The notes: generated by a model not told the origin, from the sequence alone. A stretch of 64,000 nucleotides of DNA from Taibaiella sp965229095 (GCA_965229095.1 OZ245855.1:3844001-3908000), one strand, 5' to 3'. Positions 44,989 to 55,077 are shown, counted from the stretch's first letter. A program made the numbers and translations.

Positions 44989-46533
44989 ATGAAAAAACTA
45001 TTTTCTCTTCTTTCGCTGATTGCGATACAACTACCGGCTATAGCACAACCTACTACAGTAGGTGTTAATGCCGGCTCGGGTGGTGGCGTTACCTGCAGCT
45101 ATTTCGGCGTGGAGGCAGGGCGTATAAATGGAGCTGCTAATAATACTTTTATCGGCAATCGTTCAGGCTTAAATAATACAACAGGAAGCAATAATACATT
45201 TCTTGGAGAGTCTTCAGGGGTACTCAATATAGCAAGTTCAAATACTCTAATTGGGCATGCTTCCGGTGGTAATAATACTAGTGGGACAAATAACTCTTTT
45301 TTAGGGATGTACAGTGGTTTGAATAATACAACAGGAAATAATAATACGTATGTCGGTACATTTGCAGGAGGAGGGAATACTACTACTGGTAGTGGTAATG
45401 TTGCTTTTGGCACGAGTACTAATTGCTGGAATAATAGTAGTGGAGCTACTGTTATTGGTTCCAGTGCTCGTGTAAACGCTAACTTAACACTTGCCGTTGG
45501 GTTTTCAGCAGCGGCAAGTCAGCTAAATGCTGTAGCATTAGGTGCTAATGCTCAAGCGTCTGCACCTAATGCCATAGCCATCGGCGCTAACGTAGTGGCC
45601 AGCCAGGCTAATAGTGTTATTATAGGAAATGGTGCCAATGTTGGCATCGGAACCAGTAGTCCATGGGCAAAGTTACAGGTACAAACTACAGGTCAATACG
45701 CAGCTCTTTATACAAATTATACCGATCAGACTCCTTATTCTTATGGTAATATTTTTGAAGTTGCTCATGATCTTGTAAACGGAATTGCCGTTAGGAGGTC
45801 GAGTGGAAATGTATTCTCTGTAATGGGAAATGGTGATGTATGGTCTGCGACCGGTTTTTATGTATCATCTGACTATAGACTTAAAAAGGATCTCAAAGAG
45901 ATCAATGAGCCTTTAAAGAAACTGGCGCAACTGAAAGGTTATGAATATTACTGGAACGATATCGCCAGGAGTAAATTAGGATTTGTGGATACCAAACAGA
46001 TCGGACTTATTGCGCAAGAGGTAGAAAAGGTGATGCCACAAGCGGTAACTGAATTTAATAAAGAAGGATATAAGGCAGTTGATTATGCAAGGTTAATCCC
46101 GTTATTGGTAGAGGGGGTCAATCAGCAGCAGCGGCAGATAGCAGAGAAGGATAGCAAACTGGAGGAAATGGAGCAACGTCTTGCAACAATGCAATCTGCG
46201 CTGGATGATATGAAGCAGTCTATTGCGGAATGCTGCGCACAAACAGTGACAACGAAGAGTATTGATGTGGCCGATCAAGCGGTGCTGGAGCAGAATACGC
46301 CAAACCCTTTCAACAGCAGTACCCGGATCAAATACCGGCTGCCTGCAAAAGTTATGGATGCCCGCATGCTGATATTTGATGCAAACGGCAAGCAGATTAA
46401 ATCTATCCCGCTTCAGGGCGGGCAGGGCTGTGTCACCATCAGCGGTAGTGAACTTATGCCTGGCATGTATCTGTATAGCCTGATCGCCAACGGGAAGGGA
46501 ATAGATACGAAGAGAATGATCCTCACGGATTAA
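44989..46533 (+). CDS. T9SS fibre-like protein with peptidase S74 chaperone domain
   Basis: 514 residues from MKKLFSLLSLIAIQL, which opens the signal peptide; the open frame continues upstream without one. Residues about 45-140 carry repeats of the form NNTFIGNRSGLNNTTGSNN, resembling YadA-like head repeats. A beta region follows, with an S74-type tail-fibre chaperone domain (about 290-385, SDYRLKKDLKEI and QIGLIAQEVEKVMPQA), a coiled-coil (about 385-425) and a T9SS sorting domain. S74 domains in phage fibres assist trimerisation and then cut themselves off. Here the domain is fused to secretion signals, suggesting a self-assembling surface fibre. Trimerisation and autocleavage are inferred. 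Confidence 0.85.
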   Translation: MKKLFSLLSLIAIQLPAIAQPTTVGVNAGSGGGVTCSYFGVEAGRINGAANNTFIGNRSGLNNTTGSNNTFLGESSGVLNIASSNTLIGHASGGNNTSGTNNSFLGMYSGLNNTTGNNNTYVGTFAGGGNTTTGSGNVAFGTSTNCWNNSSGATVIGSSARVNANLTLAVGFSAAASQLNAVALGANAQASAPNAIAIGANVVASQANSVIIGNGANVGIGTSSPWAKLQVQTTGQYAALYTNYTDQTPYSYGNIFEVAHDLVNGIAVRRSSGNVFSVMGNGDVWSATGFYVSSDYRLKKDLKEINEPLKKLAQLKGYEYYWNDIARSKLGFVDTKQIGLIAQEVEKVMPQAVTEFNKEGYKAVDYARLIPLLVEGVNQQQRQIAEKDSKLEEMEQRLATMQSALDDMKQSIAECCAQTVTTKSIDVADQAVLEQNTPNPFNSSTRIKYRLPAKVMDARMLIFDANGKQIKSIPLQGGQGCVTISGSELMPGMYLYSLIANGKGIDTKRMILTD

Positions 46534-46628
46534 TAGGACAAACCTACTACAGCACGCTTTTGAGTCGACTTAATCATTTCCCCATATAATAAATGCAATC
46601 GATTTCAATTTGATGCAGGAACGATAAA

Positions 46629-46663
46629 ACAACAAACTCCGCTTTTAAAGCGGAGTTTGTTGT
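46629..46663. terminator. Bidirectional terminator between fibre gene and tRNA-Gln
   Basis: ACAACAAACTCCGCTTT pairs with AAAGCGGAGTTTGTTGT around a one-base loop region. T-rich flanks occur on both strands, so it can end both the plus-strand fibre gene and the minus-strand tRNA. Confidence 0.75.
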
Positions 46664-46666
46664 TTG

Positions 46667-46737
46667 TAGAACCACATGGATTCGAACCATGACTAGCAGA
46701 GTCAGAGTCTGATGTGCTACCGTTACACTATGGTTCT
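46667..46737 (-). tRNA. tRNA-Gln (anticodon CUG)
   Basis: A 71-base cloverleaf on the minus strand. The acceptor AGAACCA pairs with TGGTTCT, the discriminator is A, the anticodon loop CTCTGAC gives CUG and the T loop is GTTCGAATC. CCA is not encoded. Confidence 0.92.
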
Positions 46738-46787
46738 GTAACTGGGATCAGTCCGGTTGAAACCGGGGTGCAAATATAGTTGCATTT

Positions 46788-47603
46788 TCACAATAATGGA
46801 GAACTTTTTTGATTTGCGGGCTGCATCGTATTGCGCTCTTCTTTGGCGAGGGGCTTATGCACTTCCTCGGGTATCAGCAGGGTAAGTGTAGTGCCGGTAC
46901 CGGCCGATTGTATGTCGAGCTTGGCTTTGATAAGGTGGGCGCGCTGGTACATACTTTGCAGGCCCAGGCCATCGGATAAAGAACCCGGTGTATGCGTAAA
47001 ACCTTTGCCATTGTCGGTAATCACCATCTTAAACATTTTTTCGTCGCAGGTAATGCGGATGTTGAGGTGGGTGGCTTCGGCATGTTTGATCGTATTCTGT
47101 AATGCTTCCTGGGCAATGCGGATCACCATCAGTTCTTTCTCGCCCGAAAGCTGGTCCTGGTAACCGGTATTTTCGAGGGAGCAGGTAATGCCTTTGGAAG
47201 CATTCACCCATTTGATCTCCCGGTTCATAAATTCGAGCAGCCCTTTATTTTTAAGGTAGTCGGTATTGAGAGAGTGGCTGATGTTGCGGGTATCCACGAT
47301 CAGGTTGTCGAGCATGCTTCCTGCCTGTTCGAGCAGCGGCAGTTGTTCCGGGACGGCCTGTTTCCCGATCATGCGCAAGGTCATGCGGGTAAGGCTCAGC
47401 ATCTGGCTGATGTTATCGTGTATCTCTACGGAGATAAGGCTCATGGTACGGTCGCGTTCCTTCACCTGTATCTGCAGCAGTTCGTTAGCCTGCCGGTTCT
47501 GCTTGTTCTTCTGTACAATCAATGTAATGATCAGGAAGAAAGCAAAAACCACCATCATCAGGGTAATGGTGACGAAAAAGGGTACCAGGCTATCATCATT
47601 CAT
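46788..47603 (-). CDS. NarL-type sensor histidine kinase, membrane-anchored
   Basis: This 271-residue kinase has one membrane helix (about residues 9-30). It then has a HisKA_3 dimerisation domain with VEIHDNISQML as the phospho-His site and a GHKL ATPase domain (about 160-255, TDNGKGFTHTPG and DGLGLQSMYQRAHLI). There is no extracytoplasmic sensor domain beyond the helix, so it probably depends on partners for input. Its start overlaps the end of the upstream 7TM-like gene by eight bases. The operon also encodes a small secreted protein and a NarL-type response regulator, all on one strand. Confidence 0.88.
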   Translation of the reverse strand: MNDDSLVPFFVTITLMMVVFAFFLIITLIVQKNKQNRQANELLQIQVKERDRTMSLISVEIHDNISQMLSLTRMTLRMIGKQAVPEQLPLLEQAGSMLDNLIVDTRNISHSLNTDYLKNKGLLEFMNREIKWVNASKGITCSLENTGYQDQLSGEKELMVIRIAQEALQNTIKHAEATHLNIRITCDEKMFKMVITDNGKGFTHTPGSLSDGLGLQSMYQRAHLIKAKLDIQSAGTGTTLTLLIPEEVHKPLAKEERNTMQPANQKSSPLL

Positions 47604-48264
47604 CGATGCTTTTCATTTTTGGATAAAGAAAAAATACTATACCATAAGCAAAATAGGTCAGAATATTTACAAGCGACAAGCTGATATTGAGTATCCGCGT
47701 TTTGTCCTTAACCCCGGTCCTAAAATAATCGTACAACCCCCAACTGGATAAGGTAGTACACCAATAAAACAGGAAAATGCAGGGAATCCAAAAATGTACC
47801 CGCTCGCGCAGCCTTAACGTAGTATTGATCAGTAGCAGGCGGTAAAAAGAATACAACGACATACAAACAATCCCGATGCATTCGAGGAATATGTATAATG
47901 TATTTAAGGTGTTGAGCGGCTGATACCAGATAGAGTTGGCCACACCAATAGCTACCCCTACAACAGCCGTAAAATAGCCGATATGGTGCTTGCGGAAAGT
48001 ATCGATGCTGTAATTGAAATACAGGCTGACCATAATAAATTCCAGAAAACCGTAAATGGCATATACTGGCATATTAGTATGGTACTTAACCGAGGTATAT
48101 TTTGCTGTGAGCTCCGAAATAAAAGCAACCCATATCAGGATACAGATAAAACCGGAGGCTCTGTCCGTTTTCCTGAACCGGAAAAGCAGGAAAACGGACA
48201 GGCAAGCCAACAAGCTGAAATATATAAATGTAAGAACTAGGGTTAAATAGTTTCCAGTATTCAT
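47596..48264 (-). CDS. Multi-pass membrane protein of a signalling operon
   Basis: 222 residues from MNTGNYLTLVLTF at 48264, which opens directly with a membrane helix; the frame is longer upstream. About seven hydrophobic segments are visible, the last ending YFAYGIVFFLYPK, with short loops. The profile fits a 7TM-type integral membrane receptor, but I recognise no family. It lies between a small secreted-protein gene and a histidine kinase whose reading frame it overlaps by eight bases. It could be the sensor that feeds the kinase, which itself lacks a sensing domain. That is inferred from position. Confidence 0.7.
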   Translation of the reverse strand: MNTGNYLTLVLTFIYFSLLACLSVFLLFRFRKTDRASGFICILIWVAFISELTAKYTSVKYHTNMPVYAIYGFLEFIMVSLYFNYSIDTFRKHHIGYFTAVVGVAIGVANSIWYQPLNTLNTLYIFLECIGIVCMSLYSFYRLLLINTTLRLRERVHFWIPCIFLFYWCTTLSSWGLYDYFRTGVKDKTRILNISLSLVNILTYFAYGIVFFLYPKMKSIDE

Positions 48265-48272
48265 TTCTGTGC

Positions 48273-48785
48273 TTAATGAAGCGTCATATCTGAAGCGGTA
48301 CCAATGACCGGACAATTAGTGGGGCAAGGCTCGGCCCTGTCGGGGACTCTATTGCCGGGAGCAAAAATATAGTTCTTATCCGCATCGAAACCGGCCATAA
48401 TAATGGTCAGTTTTCCTGCGCGATAGCCGCAGTTTACCCCTGCATTACCCGAATTGATATAATTAAGGGTATGAGCCAGCATAATTTTTACTTTTTTAAT
48501 GGAGTTGTCGGCAAGGTATTCCCTGATCGCATCCGCGTCCATAATAAAAGATTGTATGTTGGTATTGGTATCTACATCGGCATTGATACTGCTTAGGTAG
48601 CTTTCCAGCATTTTGTTGGCCGTATCTATGGTGATGAAGTAGGGGTTGGGTGTACCGCCGCCGCCTATCGAAGGTGCTGATGATGACGAGGAAGACGATG
48701 AGGTCGTAAAGGATTGCGCACTTGCGCTATAGGTACAGAAAACGGAACATAAGAGCAATAGGCTCAGGAAGTGTAAATTTTTCAT
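48273..48785 (-). CDS. Small secreted protein in signalling operon
   Basis: This 170-residue protein has a signal peptide (1-23, ending ASAQS), then a serine tract of eight residues followed by GGGG, and a compact domain. There are three Cys in the mature part (NCGYRAG, PCPTNCP). It sits between the response regulator gene (38 bases upstream) and the 7TM-like gene (8 bases downstream). Its order in the operon suggests an input or partner of the signalling system rather than an output. No family is recognised. Confidence 0.65.
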   Translation of the reverse strand: MKNLHFLSLLLLCSVFCTYSASAQSFTTSSSSSSSSAPSIGGGGTPNPYFITIDTANKMLESYLSSINADVDTNTNIQSFIMDADAIREYLADNSIKKVKIMLAHTLNYINSGNAGVNCGYRAGKLTIIMAGFDADKNYIFAPGNRVPDRAEPCPTNCPVIGTASDMTLH

Positions 48786-48823
48786 CTACTTGTTTTGTAA
48801 AGGTTAAAAAGATTTAATTTGAT

Positions 48824-49513
48824 TTAATGCCGCATCGGCAGGGTCATCGTTTCCATGGTTACCAATCCAGATTTGATGGCAAAGATGGCTAGACCTACCC
48901 TGCTGTTGATACCCAGTTTGCGGAACAGGCTGTCGCGGTAACCTTCCACACTTTTTTGTGTGGTTTTCATCAGGGAGGCTATCTGGAAATAGGTCAGATC
49001 GCTGATGCAATGTTTCATGAATTGCAGCTCCCTTTCGGTTATGCGGGGTTCTTTCTTTTTGTCTTTCACCACTACCGCCATCTTTTCCACAAAGAAGTCA
49101 CTGTAATACATACCATGTTGGCAAATGGCTACCAAGGCTCTTTTGATCTCTTCCGGGTCGCAATCTTTGGAGAGATAGCCATTGGCACCATATCGTATCA
49201 TTTTGCACACATACAACTCGTCCATAAAGGTGGTCAGCACCAGTATCCGGATATGTTCCCAGCGTTCTTTAAGCCGTAATACTGTTTCAAAACCGTTCAT
49301 TACTGGCATATTGATGTCGACGATAACAACATCTGGTTTTCGGTCGCTCGCTTCCAGTGCGTCGATCAGGTCTTTTCCGTTGGCCGCTTGCGTAATGACT
49401 TCTATGCCGCCGAGCCCTGTTAAAAAGGCGGCGACTGTTTTGCGTACGGTAGTATGATCGTCGGCAAATGCTACGAGGATTTTCTTGTCTTCTGAACTGT
49501 CTTTCTGTACCAT
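48824..49513 (-). CDS. NarL-type response regulator
   Basis: 229 residues from MVQKDSSEDKKIL at 49513. The open frame continues 71 codons upstream, but the receiver fold begins at this ATG. The receiver domain has Asp18 and Asp19 and phospho-acceptor Asp67 (VIVDINMPVMNG). The LuxR helix-turn-helix follows (about 155-210, ITERELQFMKHCISDLTYFQIASLM, key part DLTYFQIASLMKTTQKSVE). It is the first gene of a minus-strand operon with a secreted protein, a 7TM-like protein and the cognate kinase. Confidence 0.9.
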   Translation of the reverse strand: MVQKDSSEDKKILVAFADDHTTVRKTVAAFLTGLGGIEVITQAANGKDLIDALEASDRKPDVVIVDINMPVMNGFETVLRLKERWEHIRILVLTTFMDELYVCKMIRYGANGYLSKDCDPEEIKRALVAICQHGMYYSDFFVEKMAVVVKDKKKEPRITERELQFMKHCISDLTYFQIASLMKTTQKSVEGYRDSLFRKLGINSRVGLAIFAIKSGLVTMETMTLPMRH

Positions 49514-50084
49514 TCTGTAGGTTACTTTAACTTGGTTAGGGATGTAAAAATAGAGCCTTTCGGGCGAACTTTTTACAGGCAAAAACCTGGAAATATTTGA
49601 GATTATCGCCGGTATGAAATCAAACGGGCGCTGTCTATTTTTACATTCCCTAAGCAATAATTTAACATTACTAGCATTTGGGTCAGCAAATGTACAGGAC
49701 CCGAATCGAATTTTGTGCAATAACAATTAGCGTAATACAAATAATAATCATGACAAATTAAGAATAACGGAAAGGTATAAGACCTAAAGAAAAGCAAAAG
49801 AAAAGTTAGCAGTAGTACGAAAATACAATCCTATGTATCACCTGAACGTACCAGCTATAGCCTATTTTGCAGCGATTCGCCGACCTGGGGCGAGCCGCTA
49901 TCCGTTTTGCCCGGCTTCCGTGCGGGTCCTTGTCCTGTATATTGCCGCTTCCTCTTCCCTCCCTTTATCGAATCATAATTATGGCTCCCCCTCCGCACAT
50001 CAATTGCGGAAAAGCTTACACCCGCCGTAGCTTAAGGTGCAGCTTCTTTCAATGAAATCAAAATACCAAACCAAAACAAAAAAT
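49514..50084. other. Intergenic region between divergent operons
   Basis: About 570 bases separate the minus-strand signalling operon from the plus-strand PKD protein. It is A+T rich and should hold both promoters. No RNA gene or repeat was recognised. Confidence 0.55.
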
Positions 50085-53000
50085 ATGAAACACCTGACAA
50101 AAATGAGGTACCTGCTTGCCTTTTGCTTGGTCGTTACGGGATTCTTACTTCCCGCGATCACCAGAGGGCAAACGCCTATCACGATTACAGGGCCCAACCC
50201 CGGTTGTATCGGTTCTGTATCCTCCTACACCTTCACGCCACCTGTGCCCGACCTTTCCTATACCTGGTCGGTTACTGCCGGCGGCAGCATCCTGACTTCC
50301 GGAGTGAGCAGCGCACAGATCCAATGGATCGCTGCAGGCTCCGCAACCATTACCGTTACCGGTAAAGACAGCCTGGGTGCTGTAATTGCGCTCGGCAACC
50401 TGCCTGTCACTGTCAACAACCTACCTAATCCTGTTATTACTGCCTCTACTATTGTGAACTGCCTGCCTCTGGACGATCCTGGTAAGGAGAACCAGAAACA
50501 GATCAAAGACACAACTGATTGCCTTAAAGTATGCGAACTAAGCCAGGTGACCTATTCCGTTGTCAATAATCCCGGAAGCACTTATACCTGGGTGATCAAC
50601 GGCGATGTTTCTTCTTCGCCCAGTGGGAATACCTGCGTGGTGAACTGGGGCATTGCCGGCGCTGGTAGCGTTACGGTTACCGAGACCCGGAACGGCTGCA
50701 GCGGCACAACGACCATTTGCATTAAGATCATAGAAGGCCCTAAGGCTAAATTTTACACAAATCCCAATACCCCAAGTCCAACAAATATTACTGTTTGCAA
50801 AAACTCTACTGTATTTTTCTTCGACATCAGCACTACCCCTTCTGGTTCCCCGCTCGTATCCTGGGCCTGGGATTTTGGCGATGGCAGCTATAGCTCTGCA
50901 GGCCCCGGCCCTTTCAGCAGCTCGGTAAGCCATCAATACACGGTACCCGGTAGCTACAAAGCCACCCTTACCGTAACCAACTCCTGCGGATGCAGCTCCA
51001 CTTACACCATCAAGGTGAATGTGAAAGCCGATCCCGGCGTGAAGATCGACTGCCCGAGGGTGGTGTGTGAAAGGGAGAGAGCCACTTACTTTGTGGACCA
51101 GCCTTGTTCGGCCAGCGCATGGAGCGTTACCGGCGGTACCATTACTGCCCAAACTGCCAGCCAGTTGGATGTGGTATGGGATGCTGTAGGTGCCGATGGC
51201 TTCGGTTATGTGATGTACCAGGGCTGCGGTCCTTGTCCGGGCATTACCGTAGTGAAAGTGCCTGTGGTAAAAGCTACCGGTACCATTTCCGGACCTACCA
51301 CTGTATGTCCTAACAAGCAATACCTGTATTCCATGCCGCAATGGCCTACTACCGATTTCGAGTGGACTATCACCGGCAACGGTGTGCTGAACCCTACCGA
51401 TCAGCCCAACGAAATGGCGGTTACGGCAGGCGCCAGCGGCAGCTATACCATTACCGTGAAATACTGTAATACCTTATTGCGCTGTACCGGCTCCGCCACA
51501 CTTACGGCAACCATCCTGCCTCCTGCTTCCATCAACGGGCCCAGGATGGTGTGTAAGAACGCCACTAAGTTGTACACCCTCGGTGGTGCGGCTACGGCCA
51601 GCTGGACTTTAACACCCCCTACCGGATCGCCAACCGGTTATTCCGGTTCTTCTATCAATCCTACCTTTACCCAGGTGGGTACCTATACGTTAAGTATTAC
51701 CGGCGCCTTCTGTCCTCCCGATCCCATTAAGATCAAAGTGGTAGATATACCTGCTCCTCCTAATTTTATCCTCGGACCAGACTCTGCCTGCACCGGGGTT
51801 CCGGTACAGTACACTGCCGGCAATCCTGTACCCGGAACTTTGTTCCAATGGTCGGCCTCTTCGCCCGGAACCGTGAACAGCAGTTCGGGCAACAGTACCT
51901 ATGCCAAGTTCGGCGGTACAGCTCCTTATACGATCTCCGTGGTAAGGATCACTACCGATGAGGCGCATTGCGTATCCAACCCCATTTCCAAAGTGGTGTA
52001 CGATCCTGTACCACCATTGGTGCTGAGCGGCAAGGATACCGTGTGCGGCAGCACAGACTGGAACTATTCTCTCAACTACACCGGTGGTGATCTTTACGAA
52101 TGGAAGATCATCAACGAAAGTATGGGTAGTGTTACCGCAGGCGATGGTTCGCCCAATGTACATATACTGTGGAACAACCCTCCCGGAACCGGTACCATGG
52201 TTAAGCTGATTGTGAAAATGCGCAAGTGCCTTAACTATTACAGCGATACCCTGAATGTATATGTGCTGAATGCACCGGTACTGACAGCAACAGCCAGCCC
52301 TACAACGGTATGTGCCGAGCAGCCTGTTTCCTTCTCGGTAACCGGTTCTCCGGCGCTTACTTCTTATACTTCTATATCCTGGAATTTTGGCGATGGTTCT
52401 CCTGTCGGTACTGTGCCTTCGTTGTCCCATCCCTACAGTTCAACAGGAGGCGTAGCGACTTACAATCCTACCGTAACTGTTGTTGGACCTAACGGTTGTA
52501 TCAATACCAGCATCGTAAGCACGCCTGCCATTACCGTACTGCCTACACCCGTGGCTTATGTATCGCCGGCAGGTCCGCTGGTACATTGCGGTGCCTTTGC
52601 CGATAGCCTGAATGCTACGGTAACTACCGGTTTTGGCAGCACCACCAACTTCCAGTGGTTTGGACCTACCACTACGCCACCGCCGCCTAACTGCAGTACC
52701 TGCAGTACCTGGAATGGTGTGAATACTTATGGCAACTATTTCGTGATCGTTAAGAACAGCAACGGTTGCAGCGATACTTCCAATATTGTGAACATCAGCC
52801 AGAACTGTGTGCCGGCCTGTACCGGCTCGCAACCGCTGTTGATCTCCAGTACCGGTTATCTGACCGATTGCGGAAAAGTGAGGGTAGAAGTCAACTACAA
52901 CCCCAATGGTACTACCATCCTGAGCCAAAGCTGGAGCTATCCGCCGACAGGCACTTTCCTGGGTCAAAACCTGGGTACCGCTGCCTGGATCGATGTATCC

Positions 53001-55001
53001 TTCCCGCTGGCCGGAAGCTACCTGTTCTATTACACGGTAGTATTCAACAATGGTATCAATACCTGTACCAAATCGTTCCCGGTTACCGTGATCGTGCCGT
53101 ATATGGGAGATCTGTATTATAGCGTTACCTGTGGCACCGGGGCTAATTATAATGTGACCCTGCTGGATCACTCTAATATTTACCCCATGCCGCAGACGAT
53201 TAACCACTACTATTCTTACAAGCTCTCCACGGCGTCTACCTACACCAGTATCAGCGTGCCTACTACAGCCTTGTCGGCCTCTGTATCGCTGCCCCCGGGT
53301 ACTTACGATATCAGGGAGATCATTAACAACGGTACCTCGGCCCCGGCTTGTACCACAGTACGCACTATTGTGATACCGCCCAAACCGGTTGCCGACTTTA
53401 ATATCACGGCATCGTTCCTGCCCGCCTGTCAGTGGGATGTGAATATTCATTTCCAGAATACCACAACACCCACTACCGGTCTTTCTTATTCCTGGAGCTT
53501 CGGCGACGGCGCTACCAATTACCAGAAAGACGTAGACAGGGTGTATAACCTGCCCGGAATCAAGACCGTTACGCTTACCGTAACGAATGAGTACGGATGT
53601 GTGAGCACCAAGTCGAAACAAGTGACTATCGTATCCAATAACCTTTGGGACAGGACCAATCCATCCAGCCTGACCTCATCGCCAACCGCGCCATGCCAGG
53701 GCACACCGGTTACCCTTACCTATGCGCCATTGGGTGCCTTCTCTATGCCTACGGCATTCACCTGGTATAACGAAGGTACTGTGATGCCACCGGTTACCAC
53801 TGTGCCTACCTATACCGTACTGCAGCCTGGCGGCTACTGGACACAAGGTAGCAACGGCTCCGGCTGTAAAGTGCCTTCCGAGTTCAGGGTAGTAGACATG
53901 GTACAGGTACCACCTGCCATTATCAACGGGTTGGGCAAACAGTGCCACAACGAACCCTTCACCCTTAACGGCTATGCCGGTAGTGATCCTAACATTACCT
54001 ACGAATGGCATGTGAATGGTGGCGGCGTGATCGGCACCAGCTCGACCCTGACACAGACCCTGCCTGCAGGCACCTACAACTATACCCTTGTGGTAAAAGT
54101 GCCTAATGGCGCAGGTTTCTGCAGCAACACCAGCTCTGTATTTACCGTGACGGTAAATGGCCTGCCTCCTTCGCCATTTATCAGTTCCTCTATCGTGAAC
54201 TGTGCGCCATATAAGATACAACTGAATGCCAGTAGTGGTATTCCGGGTACCTTTAACTGGAGCAATGGCGCCTCGGGCAGCCCGGCTTTCGGTAGTGCGG
54301 GCGGATACTATCTCTGCACCTTTACCGATACCAACGGATGTATGAGCCAGAGCAGCCTTTATGCAGAAAAAGATCCTTCGGAATATCTGTGGATATTCCC
54401 GACCGGATGTTTCTGTAAACGTCTGCTGACTCCTGGTGGCCAGGGCGAACCGCCATACCCTGTTGCCAATTGCCGCAACAACCCGCGTCACATTACAGGA
54501 CCTATCGTACCGTTCGCGGGCTGGGCTTACCTCTACAATGGTGCACCCGATGTATCGGGCGGCGGTCTGGTTCCCGATTACTTCAACTTCATGACCTTGG
54601 GTACCGGAACCTATAACCTCACGCTGAAAAACAGCGCCTGCCAGGTAACAAGCGGTGATATGTATTTTGGCGGTGATTACTGCAACAAGATCGGTCAACG
54701 GCCGGGCGAAGGCTCAACCGGAGTCAACGAGCTGAATGCCGAAGACGGTATCGGTCTTATACTGATACCCAACCCTGCCCGTTCACAGACGGTAGTAGAT
54801 TACCAATTCTCTGCCAAAGGAGAAGAACGCTACGTAGAAGTGCACGACATGGTAGGAAGATTGATCCTGCAGCAAAAAGCACCGAACAGGGAAGGTACCA
54901 CCACCCTGCAACTGGACGATTATGCCGCAGGTATGTACCAGGTTACTTTACGCGAAGATGGAAGAGTAATCCAGCAGCGTAAGCTTTCTGTGACCAAATA
55001 G
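50085..55001 (+). CDS. Giant T9SS protein with PKD domains
   Basis: 1638 residues from MKHLTKMRYLLAFCLVV at 50085, which opens the signal peptide; earlier ATGs at 50037 and 50052 give no better start. At least three PKD domains are evident from WDFGDG-type motifs near residues 260, 765 and 1136. Many Ig-like/PKD-like Cys-containing repeats lie between them. A T9SS type A sorting domain ends the protein (LIPNPARSQTVVDYQ). Similar giant PKD proteins in Bacteroidota act in adhesion or gliding. There is no catalytic motif. A strong terminator lies 21 bases past the stop, and a second T9SS gene follows. Confidence 0.85.
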   Translation: MKHLTKMRYLLAFCLVVTGFLLPAITRGQTPITITGPNPGCIGSVSSYTFTPPVPDLSYTWSVTAGGSILTSGVSSAQIQWIAAGSATITVTGKDSLGAVIALGNLPVTVNNLPNPVITASTIVNCLPLDDPGKENQKQIKDTTDCLKVCELSQVTYSVVNNPGSTYTWVINGDVSSSPSGNTCVVNWGIAGAGSVTVTETRNGCSGTTTICIKIIEGPKAKFYTNPNTPSPTNITVCKNSTVFFFDISTTPSGSPLVSWAWDFGDGSYSSAGPGPFSSSVSHQYTVPGSYKATLTVTNSCGCSSTYTIKVNVKADPGVKIDCPRVVCERERATYFVDQPCSASAWSVTGGTITAQTASQLDVVWDAVGADGFGYVMYQGCGPCPGITVVKVPVVKATGTISGPTTVCPNKQYLYSMPQWPTTDFEWTITGNGVLNPTDQPNEMAVTAGASGSYTITVKYCNTLLRCTGSATLTATILPPASINGPRMVCKNATKLYTLGGAATASWTLTPPTGSPTGYSGSSINPTFTQVGTYTLSITGAFCPPDPIKIKVVDIPAPPNFILGPDSACTGVPVQYTAGNPVPGTLFQWSASSPGTVNSSSGNSTYAKFGGTAPYTISVVRITTDEAHCVSNPISKVVYDPVPPLVLSGKDTVCGSTDWNYSLNYTGGDLYEWKIINESMGSVTAGDGSPNVHILWNNPPGTGTMVKLIVKMRKCLNYYSDTLNVYVLNAPVLTATASPTTVCAEQPVSFSVTGSPALTSYTSISWNFGDGSPVGTVPSLSHPYSSTGGVATYNPTVTVVGPNGCINTSIVSTPAITVLPTPVAYVSPAGPLVHCGAFADSLNATVTTGFGSTTNFQWFGPTTTPPPPNCSTCSTWNGVNTYGNYFVIVKNSNGCSDTSNIVNISQNCVPACTGSQPLLISSTGYLTDCGKVRVEVNYNPNGTTILSQSWSYPPTGTFLGQNLGTAAWIDVSFPLAGSYLFYYTVVFNNGINTCTKSFPVTVIVPYMGDLYYSVTCGTGANYNVTLLDHSNIYPMPQTINHYYSYKLSTASTYTSISVPTTALSASVSLPPGTYDIREIINNGTSAPACTTVRTIVIPPKPVADFNITASFLPACQWDVNIHFQNTTTPTTGLSYSWSFGDGATNYQKDVDRVYNLPGIKTVTLTVTNEYGCVSTKSKQVTIVSNNLWDRTNPSSLTSSPTAPCQGTPVTLTYAPLGAFSMPTAFTWYNEGTVMPPVTTVPTYTVLQPGGYWTQGSNGSGCKVPSEFRVVDMVQVPPAIINGLGKQCHNEPFTLNGYAGSDPNITYEWHVNGGGVIGTSSTLTQTLPAGTYNYTLVVKVPNGAGFCSNTSSVFTVTVNGLPPSPFISSSIVNCAPYKIQLNASSGIPGTFNWSNGASGSPAFGSAGGYYLCTFTDTNGCMSQSSLYAEKDPSEYLWIFPTGCFCKRLLTPGGQGEPPYPVANCRNNPRHITGPIVPFAGWAYLYNGAPDVSGGGLVPDYFNFMTLGTGTYNLTLKNSACQVTSGDMYFGGDYCNKIGQRPGEGSTGVNELNAEDGIGLILIPNPARSQTVVDYQFSAKGEERYVEVHDMVGRLILQQKAPNREGTTTLQLDDYAAGMYQVTLREDGRVIQQRKLSVTK

Positions 55002-55021
55002 TAACTTTGTTAATAGAGAAC

Positions 55022-55050
55022 AACCATAGGGGACTTTGTCCCCTATGGTT
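55022..55050 (+). terminator. Terminator between two T9SS protein genes
   Basis: AACCATAGGGGAC pairs with GTCCCCTATGGTT around a three-base loop, followed by a T-rich run, 20 bases past the stop of the PKD protein. Confidence 0.8.
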
Positions 55051-55077
55051 TATTCTTTTTAAGCCAACCGATAAATT

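Noticed and set aside
53676..54698. A 340-codon minus-strand frame inside the PKD protein gene
   Set aside because: It is antisense to a well-supported T9SS gene, with no start signal or recognised motif.
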